From Chlorobium sp. (GTDB lineage Bacteria > Bacteroidota > Chlorobiia > Chlorobiales > Chlorobiaceae), in NCBI GenBank assembly GCA_028282595.1, contig JANQHQ010000035.1:62001-126000 (forward strand): a DNA stretch of 64,000 bases, in the 5' to 3' direction. Of the stretch, positions 15,939 through 24,435 are shown piece after piece. Within the stretch, counting starts at the first letter, position 1; every line of letters starts with the position of its first letter. Below the pieces are notes generated by a model, which did no database searches, had not been told where the DNA came from, and saw only the letters and a list, made by a program, of their open reading frames with translations. A program made the translations under genes and the position numbers.

Positions 15939-17243
15939 TCAGAGGCCGTTTCTGGCGAAGATGGCGTCGACGCTTTTTCTCAGTTTTTCGAGGATGTTCC
16001 GCGGGGAAAAAAGCCGTTCGATCTCCTCTTCGGCGATGTGCCGGAGGATGTCTTCGTCCCCGAGAACGTGCTGTTTCAGGGGTACCTTGTTTTCCCAGCT
16101 TTTCATCGCGTTGCGCTGAACGAGCCGGTAAGCTTCCTCGCGGGTCAGTCCCTTGCCGGTGAGCGCGAGAAGGAGGGTCTGGGAAAGCGTGAGACCGTAG
16201 GAGGTGTCGAAGTTTTCCTGCATCCTTTCGGGGTAGACGAGGAGGTTTTTCACGGCGTCGGTAAAGGTTCTCAGCATGTAGCAGAGGGCGATGGTTGAAT
16301 CGGGCATCACGACGCGCTCGACCGACGAGTGGGAGATATCCCGCTCATGCCACAGAGCGACATTTTCCATGCCGGCCAGGGAGTTCGAGCGAACCACCCG
16401 CGCGAGTCCCGTCAAGCGCTCGAAAGTAATGGGGTTGCGTTTGTGCGGCATGGCGGAACTGCCTTTCTGTCCCTTGCCGAAAAACTCTTCCGTTTCGCGT
16501 ACTTCCGTGCGCTGAAGGTGCCGCAGTTCGACGGAGAATTTCTCGATGGACGAGGCGATGAGCGCCAGCGTCGTGAGATATTCTGCGTGGCGGTCCCTCT
16601 GCAGGATCTGCGTCGAAATCGGCGAGGGCTTCAAGCGGAGCTTTTTGCAGACGGCGGATTCTATTTCGGGGGGGAGGTGCTGGTAGGTGCCGACCGCGCC
16701 CGAAATCTTTCCGACCGAAACCGTTTCGACGGCCCTTTTCAGCCTGTCGAGATGGCGCAGCATTTCCTGCCGCCAGAGCAGCAGCTTCAGGCCGAAGGTA
16801 GTCGGTTCGGCGTGAATGCCGTGGGTGCGTCCCATTTCGAGCGTGTACTTGAATTCCACCGCCCTTTCGGTCAGCACGCCGACTAGGGACTCGACGTCCT
16901 GCAGGAGGATTTCGCCGGCATCCCGCATCTGCATGGCAAGGCAGGTGTCGCCCACGTCGGAAGAGGTGAGGCCCTCGTGGATGTACCTCGATTCGGGGCC
17001 GACGTAGCTGTTGACGTTCGTCAGGAAGGCGATCACGTCGTGCCGGGTCTCTTTTTCGATTTCGAGAATTTCATCGACGTCGAAACGCGCGTTTTTTCTT
17101 ATGGTTTCAAGGGCGGACGCCGGAACGATACCGGCTTCGACGCGCGCCTCGACGGCGGCGATTTCAAGCTGCAGCCATCGTTCGAACTTTGCTTCGTCCG
17201 TCCAGATGGCCGCCATGTCTTTCGGTGAGTAACGTGGTATCAA
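15939..17243 (-). CDS. purB: Adenylosuccinate lyase
   Basis: A 434-residue enzyme of the fumarase/aspartase superfamily acting in purine biosynthesis (SAICAR to AICAR and adenylosuccinate to AMP). The signature GSSAMPHKRNP is present near 265, along with RTHGIHAEPTTFG and EGLTSSDVGDTC. Length is typical of bacterial PurB. A terminator follows. Confidence 0.97.
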   Translation of the reverse strand: MIPRYSPKDMAAIWTDEAKFERWLQLEIAAVEARVEAGIVPASALETIRKNARFDVDEILEIEKETRHDVIAFLTNVNSYVGPESRYIHEGLTSSDVGDTCLAMQMRDAGEILLQDVESLVGVLTERAVEFKYTLEMGRTHGIHAEPTTFGLKLLLWRQEMLRHLDRLKRAVETVSVGKISGAVGTYQHLPPEIESAVCKKLRLKPSPISTQILQRDRHAEYLTTLALIASSIEKFSVELRHLQRTEVRETEEFFGKGQKGSSAMPHKRNPITFERLTGLARVVRSNSLAGMENVALWHERDISHSSVERVVMPDSTIALCYMLRTFTDAVKNLLVYPERMQENFDTSYGLTLSQTLLLALTGKGLTREEAYRLVQRNAMKSWENKVPLKQHVLGDEDILRHIAEEEIERLFSPRNILEKLRKSVDAIFARNGL

Positions 17244-17310
17244 TGCTCGCTGGTTTTAGTTGCGGATGGTAGTGAGTCTGTGGAAAATCGTTTGGAGCCG
17301 GCGGCTATTC

Positions 17311-18750
17311 TTACCCGGCCTTTCCGGCAGCCTGCATTTCGCGGTAGACTGTCCGGACGTATTCGATCGCGGCCTCGCGTTCGTAGGGGATTTTTCCCTC
17401 GATAACGGCGGCCTCCATTTTTTTCTTGATCACGCCGACGACCCGTCCCTCCTGCAGTCCGAGCGTCTGCATGATGTCGCAACCGTCGATGGGTGGGCGC
17501 CATTTCGCCAGAAGGTCCTTCTCGGCGACCTCCGCGATCTTCTGCTCGACGATGTTGAAGTTGTTCATGATCCTGGCGACCTTGCGCGGGTTCTTGCTGG
17601 TGACGTCGGCCTTGCAGAGGGTCATCAGGTCCTCGATGTCTTCCCCCGCCTCGAACATCAGACGCCGGACCGCCGAATCGGTGATTTCTCTTTTCGAGAG
17701 AGGGATCGGCCGGTGGTGCAGGCGGATCATTTTCCGGACGTAGGGCAACGGCTCGAGCGGCCAGCGCATGGCACGGAAAACCCTTGCGGCCACCTTCGTT
17801 CCGACCGCGTCATGGCCGTGGAAGGTCCAGCCGGAGGATTTGCTGAAACGCTTGGTTTGCGGTTTGGCGATGTCGTGCAGGAGTGCCGCTACCCTGAGCC
17901 AGAGCTTGTCGCTTTTTCCGGCTACCGTATCGACGACCTGAAAGGTGTGCAGGAGCGCATCCTTGTGGCCGAGCCCGTCGACCTGTTCTACGCCGGCCAT
18001 GTCGGTCAGTTCGGGCATGATCTCTTTCAGAAGGCCGGTTTTAAAGAGGAGCAACAGACCGACGGAGGGCTTGTCGCTCCGCATGATTTTCAGGAATTCC
18101 TGGCTGATGCGTTCCCTGGAAACGATGGGGAGCCTGTGGGCCATGGTTTCCATCGCCTTCAGGGCGGGGCCGTCGATCCTGAAGGCGATCTGGCTCGCGA
18201 ACCTGGCCGCCCGCATCATCCGGAGGGGATCGTCGGAAAATGTCCGTTCCGGCTCGAGAGGGGTTCTGAGAATACCGGCCCGCAGATCCTGCAGACCGCC
18301 GAAAAGATCGACGATCGCTCCCCGATCGGCTTCGTTCAGGGAAACAGCCAGTGCGTTGATCGTGAAGTCCCGCCGCGAGAGATCGTCTTCGATGGAGCCG
18401 ATCTGCGTGATCGGTTTGCGGGAACCGGGATTGTAGCTTTCCTTTCGCGCGCCGACGATTTCGAGCAGCATCGTTCCCGCTTCGGGGTCGTCGATCTCCA
18501 TCCGTGCGGTTCTGAAGCGTTCGAAAACGACGAAGTGACGACCGTCGAGCCCCTTTTCGACCTCACGGGCGAATCCGACCGGGTCTCCGATCACCATGAC
18601 ATCGATGTCCTTGCACTCCTTGTTCATCAGGGTGTCCCTCACATAGCCGCCGACCAGGTAGCAGGAAAGGCTTTTCCTGTCCGCTATGTCTCCGATCCGG
18701 CATAAGACCCGGGGCAGTGAGGGCAGGGGTGGTTTTTCGTCGTGAGGCAT
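17311..18750 (-). CDS. cca: CCA-adding/poly(A) polymerase-type nucleotidyltransferase with HD domain
   Basis: A 479-residue class II nucleotidyltransferase. The head domain has YLVGGYVRDTL and KDIDVMVIGD (metal-binding DxD), then RRDFTINALAV and PERTFSDDPLRMMRAARFA. An HD phosphohydrolase domain follows (ALLHDIAKPQTK and LHHRPIPL). This layout is that of tRNA CCA-adding enzymes with an HD domain; distinction from an A-adding-only or poly(A) polymerase form is not possible by eye. It lies 46 bases after the MFS gene. Confidence 0.88.
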   Translation of the reverse strand: MPHDEKPPLPSLPRVLCRIGDIADRKSLSCYLVGGYVRDTLMNKECKDIDVMVIGDPVGFAREVEKGLDGRHFVVFERFRTARMEIDDPEAGTMLLEIVGARKESYNPGSRKPITQIGSIEDDLSRRDFTINALAVSLNEADRGAIVDLFGGLQDLRAGILRTPLEPERTFSDDPLRMMRAARFASQIAFRIDGPALKAMETMAHRLPIVSRERISQEFLKIMRSDKPSVGLLLLFKTGLLKEIMPELTDMAGVEQVDGLGHKDALLHTFQVVDTVAGKSDKLWLRVAALLHDIAKPQTKRFSKSSGWTFHGHDAVGTKVAARVFRAMRWPLEPLPYVRKMIRLHHRPIPLSKREITDSAVRRLMFEAGEDIEDLMTLCKADVTSKNPRKVARIMNNFNIVEQKIAEVAEKDLLAKWRPPIDGCDIMQTLGLQEGRVVGVIKKKMEAAVIEGKIPYEREAAIEYVRTVYREMQAAGKAG

Positions 18751-18796
18751 GGTGTATCTCTCGTCTCTGAAATGGCTTCGTCGGTCGTGCGTGCCG

Positions 18797-20059
18797 TCAG
18801 TTGAGGGTTTCCACGGGTGTTTCGAGGGCTTCGATTCCGTACTTGAACAAACTCATCGAGATCATTGTTCCGACCAGCATGAGAAGACCCGCGAAGACAA
18901 AGGGGGCTTTCGGTTCCAGGCCGTAGAGTATGCTGCCGCTGAAGGGGCCGAGTATCCGCGCAAGGGAGTTGATGGACTGACCGTATCCCAGGATCTGGCC
19001 CTGTTTCTGTTTGTAACTGTAAAGGGAGATCAGCGAGATGTTGATCGGGTTCACGAGGCTGGTGCCGGCTGCGAAAAAGAACAGGATCAGAAGCCCCAGG
19101 CTGAACAGTGAGCTCGCCGGGATGAAGGGAATGAAAAAGACCCCGACGAACGTCAGAAGATGTCCCCAGAGAAACAGCCTGTGCTCCCCGAAACGCGTGT
19201 TCATTTTTCCCATCAGGATTCCCTGTACGATTACTGACAGAAAGCCGACATAGGCGAAGAGGTAGCCTATCTGCTGGTCGGAGGAGTGAAAATACTCTTT
19301 CCAGAGCAGGATCGCGGCGATCTGCATGTTGACGATACCGAAGGTGAAGATGAAGTTCGTGCTCATCAGAAGGGCTATCGGGCGGGAACTGAAAGCCTGT
19401 CTGACACCTTCGAGATAGTCGGCGGCTCTCTTTCCGAGCGAGGAAAGAAGCGATTTGTCTTGAGTACCGGTTTTCCCCCGCAGCAGGTAGAAGGAGATGC
19501 TTTTTGCGTCCCTGTTCGATTCGGGCAGGAAGAAGATCGCGAGAATGAAATCTATCCCGATAAGGCCGGCGGCGACATAGCCCACCATCTCGATGCCGAA
19601 ATTGGTCTTGAGAAGGCCGCCGATCAGCGGGCCGATGATAAAACCGATGCCGAAGGCGGCTCCGAGCATGCCCATGGCTTTCGAGCGGCCCGTGCTTTCC
19701 GTCACGTCGGTGATGTATGCCTGTGCCGCCGCGATATTGGCCGATCCTACGCCGGACATCGCTCTCGAGAGAATGAGCAGCGGGATGGTGGTGGCCATCG
19801 AAAAGAAAAAGTAGGAGACGGCTGCAAGAAAGATGCTCGTGAGCATGACCGGCCGGCGTCCGATATAGTCGCTGAGTCTTCCCCACACCGGCGAAAACAG
19901 GAACTGCATCGTTGAGTACACCGCGGCGATCAGTCCTATCATGAACGGGCTCGCACCCAGGTCCTTCGCATAGGTCGGGAGCAGCGGCAGGACAATGCCG
20001 AATCCGATCAGGTCGAGCAGGACTGTCAGAAACAGTATCGCCAGAGGTGATTTCTTCAT
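18797..20059 (-). CDS. MFS transporter, TetA-like drug exporter family
   Basis: A 420-residue protein with twelve hydrophobic segments. MFS motif A is GRLSDYIGRRPVMLTSIFL between helices 2 and 3, and motif C-like GPLIGGLL is in helix 5, placing it among DHA1/TetA-type drug:H+ antiporters. The central cytoplasmic loop is long (about 190-220). The substrate is not predictable. Confidence 0.85.
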   Translation of the reverse strand: MKKSPLAILFLTVLLDLIGFGIVLPLLPTYAKDLGASPFMIGLIAAVYSTMQFLFSPVWGRLSDYIGRRPVMLTSIFLAAVSYFFFSMATTIPLLILSRAMSGVGSANIAAAQAYITDVTESTGRSKAMGMLGAAFGIGFIIGPLIGGLLKTNFGIEMVGYVAAGLIGIDFILAIFFLPESNRDAKSISFYLLRGKTGTQDKSLLSSLGKRAADYLEGVRQAFSSRPIALLMSTNFIFTFGIVNMQIAAILLWKEYFHSSDQQIGYLFAYVGFLSVIVQGILMGKMNTRFGEHRLFLWGHLLTFVGVFFIPFIPASSLFSLGLLILFFFAAGTSLVNPINISLISLYSYKQKQGQILGYGQSINSLARILGPFSGSILYGLEPKAPFVFAGLLMLVGTMISMSLFKYGIEALETPVETLN

Positions 20060-20158
20060 GCAGGCCGTACCGTTTGGTTACACTAAGGCCCCAAAGATAA
20101 AAAAAATACCGCTTTTTCGGGCTCTCCGGCCGCAAAACGGCGGGAATCTTTCCGGGTG

Positions 20159-20385
20159 TCAGGATGAACCGGCGCGCCGCTCATGGCGGTCGAGGATCTC
20201 GCGGTGATTGAATGTGAGGGGAAGATGGCGGTTTCGGCCGTTTCGCCGCGGTCGATATGGCCTCCGGGAAAACACCAGTGCCCTTTGAAGGGGTCTATGC
20301 TCCTCCTTGTCAGGAGAACGGTTCGGAGGTCTTTGCCGGAGGGGCTTATGACCGCCGCGACGGTTGCTTTTACCATCGTGTCCAT
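20159..20385 (-). pseudogene. NUDIX hydrolase pseudogene with internal deletion
   Basis: The 5' part reads MVKATVAAVISPSGKDL, then LLTRRSIDPFKGHWCFPGGH and IDRGETAETA, the start of a NUDIX fold and its box (GGHIDRGET). The rest of the box (REL.EE.G) is missing. In another frame the 3' part reads LPLTFNHREILDRHERRAGSS and stop, the usual end of NUDIX proteins. A deletion of roughly 200 bases near 20230 with a frameshift explains both. The product cannot hydrolyse nucleotides. Confidence 0.65.
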
Positions 20386-20585
20386 AATGATGTTCCCGCG
20401 TTTTGAGGTTCGGGGTTCGCCTGTCGTTCACTGTCCGGAAAAATGAGCCGCGGGCCGGGCCGGGCTGCGAATACTTTTTATCCTTGCGGACGGTTGGTTA
20501 TACCTGAATTGAGCGATTGTCGGGCATTTGTTGAAACGCTCGGTTCAGGTTATACTTGCCCTAAAAGATGTAACGAAGAGATGAG

Positions 20586-21080
20586 ATGAGCAAGAGTATC
20601 CTTACTTTCAGGCAGCGTATGCCGGTTTCGATGGAGGACGCCTGGGATTTTTTTTCCTCTCCGGCGAACCTCGCAAGGATCACGCCGCCCGAAATGCTTT
20701 TCAGAATAACCAACGGCACCGGCCAAGAGCGCATTTACGAGGGAATGGTGGTCGCCTATACGCTCTATCCTTTCATGCTTCTTCCGGTTCGCTGGGAAAC
20801 GGAGATAACGAGGGTCGAGCGCCCGTTCTTTTTCGAGGACGCCCAGAAGTCCGGCCCCTACGAGAGCTGGCGGCACCGACATGAGTTCCGTTCGATACCG
20901 GGAGGCGTGGAGATGATCGACCGGATCGACTATGTCATGCCTATGGGCGCTTTCGGCGATCTGGTCAACGCCTTGATCGTGAGCAGGCGGCTCGACGAAG
21001 TCTTTGCCTACCGGCGCAAAAGAATAGGGGAGATCTTCGGGGAGATGCCCGAGGCCCGTCAAGGTGCGATTGCCGGTTAA
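20586..21080 (+). CDS. SRPBCC-fold protein (cyclase/dehydrase-like)
   Basis: A 164-residue protein with the START/SRPBCC pattern: FRQRMPVSMEDAWDFFSSPANLARITPPEM, then ITRVERPFFFEDAQKSGPYESWRHRHEF and a C-terminal helix. Such proteins bind lipids or other hydrophobic ligands and often sit with NAD-dependent epimerases (cell-division inhibitor SulA-like annotation), but no such neighbour is here. The ATG follows GAAGAG at short distance. Confidence 0.75.
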   Translation: MSKSILTFRQRMPVSMEDAWDFFSSPANLARITPPEMLFRITNGTGQERIYEGMVVAYTLYPFMLLPVRWETEITRVERPFFFEDAQKSGPYESWRHRHEFRSIPGGVEMIDRIDYVMPMGAFGDLVNALIVSRRLDEVFAYRRKRIGEIFGEMPEARQGAIAG

Positions 21081-21122
21081 CGTTTTTTTTGTAACTTAGC
21101 GACAGCATTGTTCTTTGTCTTG

Positions 21123-21335
21123 TAACTGGTGCCGGTTTAAAAGCCGGAGAATAGGGAAGTACGTGAAATTCGTACACTGTACCCGCAACTGTAAAGCGGC
21201 TTACTGTTTTGACAATGCATGGCTTCATGTGTTGAAAGAAACAGTTGTTGTCAATCACTGCGATGTTTCCGCCCGGAAAACGTGGGAAGGTTGACAATGG
21301 ATGTTTGCCGCCAAAGTCAGGAGACCTGCCAGTTA
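21123..21335 (+). promoter_or_regulatory. Cobalamin riboswitch 1 (TonB receptor leader)
   Basis: P1 closes as TAACTGG (21123-21129) with CCAGTTA (21329-21335). The core GGTGCCGG...TAGGGAAGTACGTGAAA, the ACCCGCAACTGTA element and the B12 box AGTCAGGAGACCTGCC (21315-21330) are all present. A hairpin with loop CGGGTTTA (21355-21372) follows and may be the expression platform. The first 66 bases differ from riboswitch 4 by a single base. Confidence 0.95.
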
Positions 21336-21583
21336 TGCTTTTGCATAAAAATCAGACTACGGGTTTATAGTCTTCAGGCACTGAAATTCACGATGTATCG
21401 AACTGTCAACGCATAATTTTTTCCGGTTCTCTGCTTTCAACCGGAGATTCTCCGAACGTCAATGCGCTCTTTTTGGGCTGATTGAGGTTTTTGGCAGTGT
21501 TGCACTCCTCATCCTGTCTGTTTGTTGCCGATGGACAACCCTGTGGTTCAGTTGTTTTTTTAAAACTGATAACAGGTCAACAG

Positions 21584-23482
21584 ATGAAAAAAACAGTTGT
21601 TTTTCTGATGATGTGTGTTTTCTCCCAATACACGCTTCAGGCGGAAAATCTCTCACAAAGCGGCCTCGGCTCTTCCTGCACGAGTGATGAGCTGGTTGTC
21701 ACCGCTACCCGATTTCCGGTAAAGGAAAAGGAAAGCTCCCGTTTTGTAACGGTTGTCGACAGTGAAGAGCTGAAAGAAACCGGTGCGACGAACGTAATGG
21801 AAGCACTTGGGCGAATAGGGGGACTGGGTTATAAATCCCTTGCACCCATAGGAATCAACAAGCAGGGAATGAACAGCGCCGTGTATGTTCGGGGTATAGA
21901 AGATGGTGAGCTCATTCTGATTAACGGGTCACCGGTTCAGCAGGCGTCGAGCAAGGGATATGATTTGAGCAACATACCCGTTGAGCAGATCGAGCGTATT
22001 GAAGTGCTTAAAGGTGCGGCTTCCACCCTTTATGGGGCCGATGCAATGGCCGGGGTGATCAATGTCGTTACCAGGAAGCCGGTTTCGGAAAAATCAGGAA
22101 CGGCGTCTGTGGAATTCGGCAACAAGGAGTGGATGAATCATGGTATAAGTCTTAGTCTTCCGGGTATTACCGCAGGCATACGCTATCAGCATCTCTGTGA
22201 GCTGGACGACGTGGGCCGGCAATTTTCGAAAAAGTATACGAACGCTCTCGGAGAAACGGATAAGTATATGGTGAATGTCAATGCATCACCCTTCGAGAAC
22301 ACCTCTATCGATTATCAATACTCGTGGTATGAGACAGCTTTCATCGATCTGTACGATTCGGGCAAGGTCGAACGAACCGATCAGGAAAGCGCGTTTCACT
22401 TTCTCAACCTTCGTTACGAGGGTGAGCGGTTCCGGGGCAAGCTGTTCGGTATGCACGATAAACGTATTACGGAAGATTATGTGGATAACGTATTCGATGA
22501 AGAAAAAGAACGTTTGAACTACAACTATGGTGCCGAAAGTGATTATCGCTTTACCCTGGAGGACGGTTTTGAACTGGTAGCCGGTGCGGATTATGTTCAT
22601 CGTTTTGCCGATTACAAAAACAACTACGGGGAAAAAAAACGGGACGATTACGGTATTTTCGCCGAATTCAAAAAGGATTTCAATCAGGAGGTTCTGCTGA
22701 CGCTCGGAGTGCGTGAGCAGTTCATAGACAATGAAGAGGGCACTACCGATTACGACTCGTTTCTTCCAAGCGCGGGGGTTACCTGGAAGGTCAATGAAAA
22801 CCTGAATCTTTTCGCGAATACAGGCAAGGCGTTCAAGGCTCCTACATTCACGCAGCTTTATTATGAAGGCCGTGTGGTCGTTGGCAATCCTGATCTGCAG
22901 CCCGAATCCGGCTGGACCTATGAAGCCGGGTTCAAATGGGATTGCAAAGCGGTATCCGCCAGAATTGCCGGATTTTACATGACCTATGACGACAAGATCG
23001 AGATCGATCGCTCACAGGGAAGACCCTATCACTATTTCAACGCCGGATCCTATAATTCGCAGGGAGTCGAATGGAAGCTGGGACTCTATCCCTTCACCGA
23101 AAGGCACGATTTCCTTTCGGATATCTCGTTTGCCGCCACCGGTTACTGGGCATACCCGGTAGCTGAAAATCCGGACGGAGACGAGTACCAGCCGGGACCG
23201 AAGTTCCAGAACACGTTTGCGATTTCCTATGCAACCGTGCCTTTCAATCTCGACCTGCAGTGCCGGATACTTGCCGGCAGGGAAGACGACCTCGAGAATT
23301 ACGCTGCTTTCGATATGACCGGAAAAGTGAAGGCAGGCAAAGGCCATGTTACCTGTGCGGTGGAAAATATTTTCGACACCGAAATGCAGACGACGGGCAA
23401 TCTCGTCGAGGATGCAAGCAGCCGTTATGTTTATTACGAGCCAGGGCGCCTTGCCAGACTTGGATATACGATATCGTTCTGA
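21584..23482 (+). CDS. btuB: TonB-dependent corrinoid receptor, BtuB-like
   Basis: A 632-residue outer-membrane receptor. Signal peptide MKKTVVFLMMCVFSQYTLQA; a TonB-box-like DELVVTATRF near 30; plug domain with VYVRGIEDGELILINGSPV and IEVLKGAASTLYGADAMAGVINV; beta-barrel ending in LARLGYTISF with a terminal Phe. Expression under cobalamin riboswitch 1 identifies corrinoids as the likely cargo. The start at 21584 gives the signal peptide; the frame is open further upstream (from 21482) but that part is unlike the family. Confidence 0.92.
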   Translation: MKKTVVFLMMCVFSQYTLQAENLSQSGLGSSCTSDELVVTATRFPVKEKESSRFVTVVDSEELKETGATNVMEALGRIGGLGYKSLAPIGINKQGMNSAVYVRGIEDGELILINGSPVQQASSKGYDLSNIPVEQIERIEVLKGAASTLYGADAMAGVINVVTRKPVSEKSGTASVEFGNKEWMNHGISLSLPGITAGIRYQHLCELDDVGRQFSKKYTNALGETDKYMVNVNASPFENTSIDYQYSWYETAFIDLYDSGKVERTDQESAFHFLNLRYEGERFRGKLFGMHDKRITEDYVDNVFDEEKERLNYNYGAESDYRFTLEDGFELVAGADYVHRFADYKNNYGEKKRDDYGIFAEFKKDFNQEVLLTLGVREQFIDNEEGTTDYDSFLPSAGVTWKVNENLNLFANTGKAFKAPTFTQLYYEGRVVVGNPDLQPESGWTYEAGFKWDCKAVSARIAGFYMTYDDKIEIDRSQGRPYHYFNAGSYNSQGVEWKLGLYPFTERHDFLSDISFAATGYWAYPVAENPDGDEYQPGPKFQNTFAISYATVPFNLDLQCRILAGREDDLENYAAFDMTGKVKAGKGHVTCAVENIFDTEMQTTGNLVEDASSRYVYYEPGRLARLGYTISF

Positions 23483-23550
23483 TCGCTGTGTTGCTCTCCG
23501 TCAGTACGTCTTCCCGAAAGAAGGGGACTGACGGGTATTCTCGACTGAAA

Positions 23551-23874
23551 ATGCGAAAGAAGAAACCGATGAGCGATAGCACAAAAAAAAGAAGGCGTGG
23601 GCGCCTGACCGTTCCCCGCAGGGAGATTGCGTGGTACCCGACTATCGATCCGGAAGCTTGCAACAGCTGTTGTTCCTGTTATGATTTCTGCCCCAAAGGA
23701 GTCTTTGCATCCGGTGAGACGGAGGAAGGGTTGCGCCGTCGTCCGAAAATGGAAGTGGCCGAGCCGTATAACTGTATTGTGCTCTGTTCCGCGTGCGAAA
23801 AGGTGTGTGCAGCAGGGGCTATCTCGTTGCCGAAACGTGAAGATTTTGAGCGATATGTGGAGTATTACGACTGA
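23551..23874 (+). CDS. Small 2[4Fe-4S] ferredoxin-like protein
   Basis: A 107-residue basic-N-terminus protein with two cluster motifs, CNSCCSCYDFCPKG (near 45-58) and CIVLCSACEKVCAAG (near 76-90), spaced like bacterial 8Fe ferredoxins. An ATG at 23569 is an alternative start. It is 68 bases after the corrinoid receptor gene, on the same strand and with no terminator between, so it likely shares riboswitch 1. A role in reducing imported corrinoid before adenosylation is an inference. Confidence 0.8.
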   Translation: MRKKKPMSDSTKKRRRGRLTVPRREIAWYPTIDPEACNSCCSCYDFCPKGVFASGETEEGLRRRPKMEVAEPYNCIVLCSACEKVCAAGAISLPKREDFERYVEYYD

Positions 23875-24022
23875 TGGTCGAGCTCATTGAACAGATGCGT
23901 TCGGGTGTCTCTATCGATCTGCTGTGCGGTCCCCGGATAGTTCACTGTCCCGATGCGTCGGGATTTCTCCGTCCGCCCTGTTTTCAGGCCACTCATGATA
24001 ACTTGATGGGGGTGTTTGTTAT

Positions 24023-24050
24023 TTGAAACGATAGATTGTTTCAGTACTTT
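24023..24050 (+). promoter_or_regulatory. Candidate promoter of riboswitch 2 operon
   Basis: TTGAAA (24023-24028), 16-base spacer, TACTTT (24045-24050), nine bases before the riboswitch P1. Only partial agreement with the sigma-70 -10 consensus. Confidence 0.3.
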
Positions 24051-24058
24051 GTTCGACG

Positions 24059-24396
24059 TTATGGTGCCCTGTGCCGTTTGGGCCGGGCTTAAAAGGGAAG
24101 CCGGTGAAAATCCGGAACAGTACCCGCTGCTGTAATTCCGCATTGGTATATGCCGATGAATGTGTTTCGATAATTATGGGTACCTCTATTTATTTCGCGC
24201 CTCAAGTGCTTCGTTGTCCTGATGAGTCGGGATCGAAATCCTCATCCCGACCTGTCGGGACTCCGGTTTCTGCGCTCCGTTCGCCTTGCACTTGAATCGC
24301 TTATGACTAATAAATAGAGATGTCCTTATGTCACTGTTCCGGGCCACCGGAACGGGAAGGCTGTCGGAGCCGGAAAAGTCAGAAGACCTGCCGTAA
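24059..24396 (+). promoter_or_regulatory. Cobalamin riboswitch 2, interrupted by a repeat element
   Basis: P1 TTATGG/CCGTAA, core AAAAGGGAAGCCGGTGAAAA and ACCCGCTGCTGTAATTCC, and B12 box AGTCAGAAGACCTGCC are present, but the variable 3' domain is split by a 147-bp element (24179-24325). Without it the length is about 190 bases, as in riboswitch 3. A hairpin with loop CGGGTTA (24406-24420) lies just before the first gene. Confidence 0.92.
24179..24325 (-). mobile_element. MITE-like element copy A, inside riboswitch 2
   Basis: 147 bp, ends GGTACCTCTATTTATT and AATAAATAGAGATGTCC (inverted repeat), flanked on both sides by TTATG (24174-24178 and 24326-24330), a 5-bp target duplication. Its core contains the palindrome TCCCGAC..GTCGGGA. 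In inverted orientation it matches the elements at 42696-42836 and 57556-57697. No coding sequence. Confidence 0.8.
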
Positions 24397-24435
24397 TACG
24401 CTATCGCTTCGGGTTAAAGCAACTTGACCATACGT

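Noticed and set aside
17260..18705. 481-codon plus-strand frame opposite the cca gene
   Set aside because: The minus-strand cca product has conserved catalytic motifs; the plus frame has none.
23940..24050. Small hairpins (TCCCGA/TCGGGA near 23948 and GAAAC/GTTTC near 24025) as terminators
   Set aside because: Stems of 5-6 bp without a U-run; the second overlaps the candidate promoter. Too weak to call.
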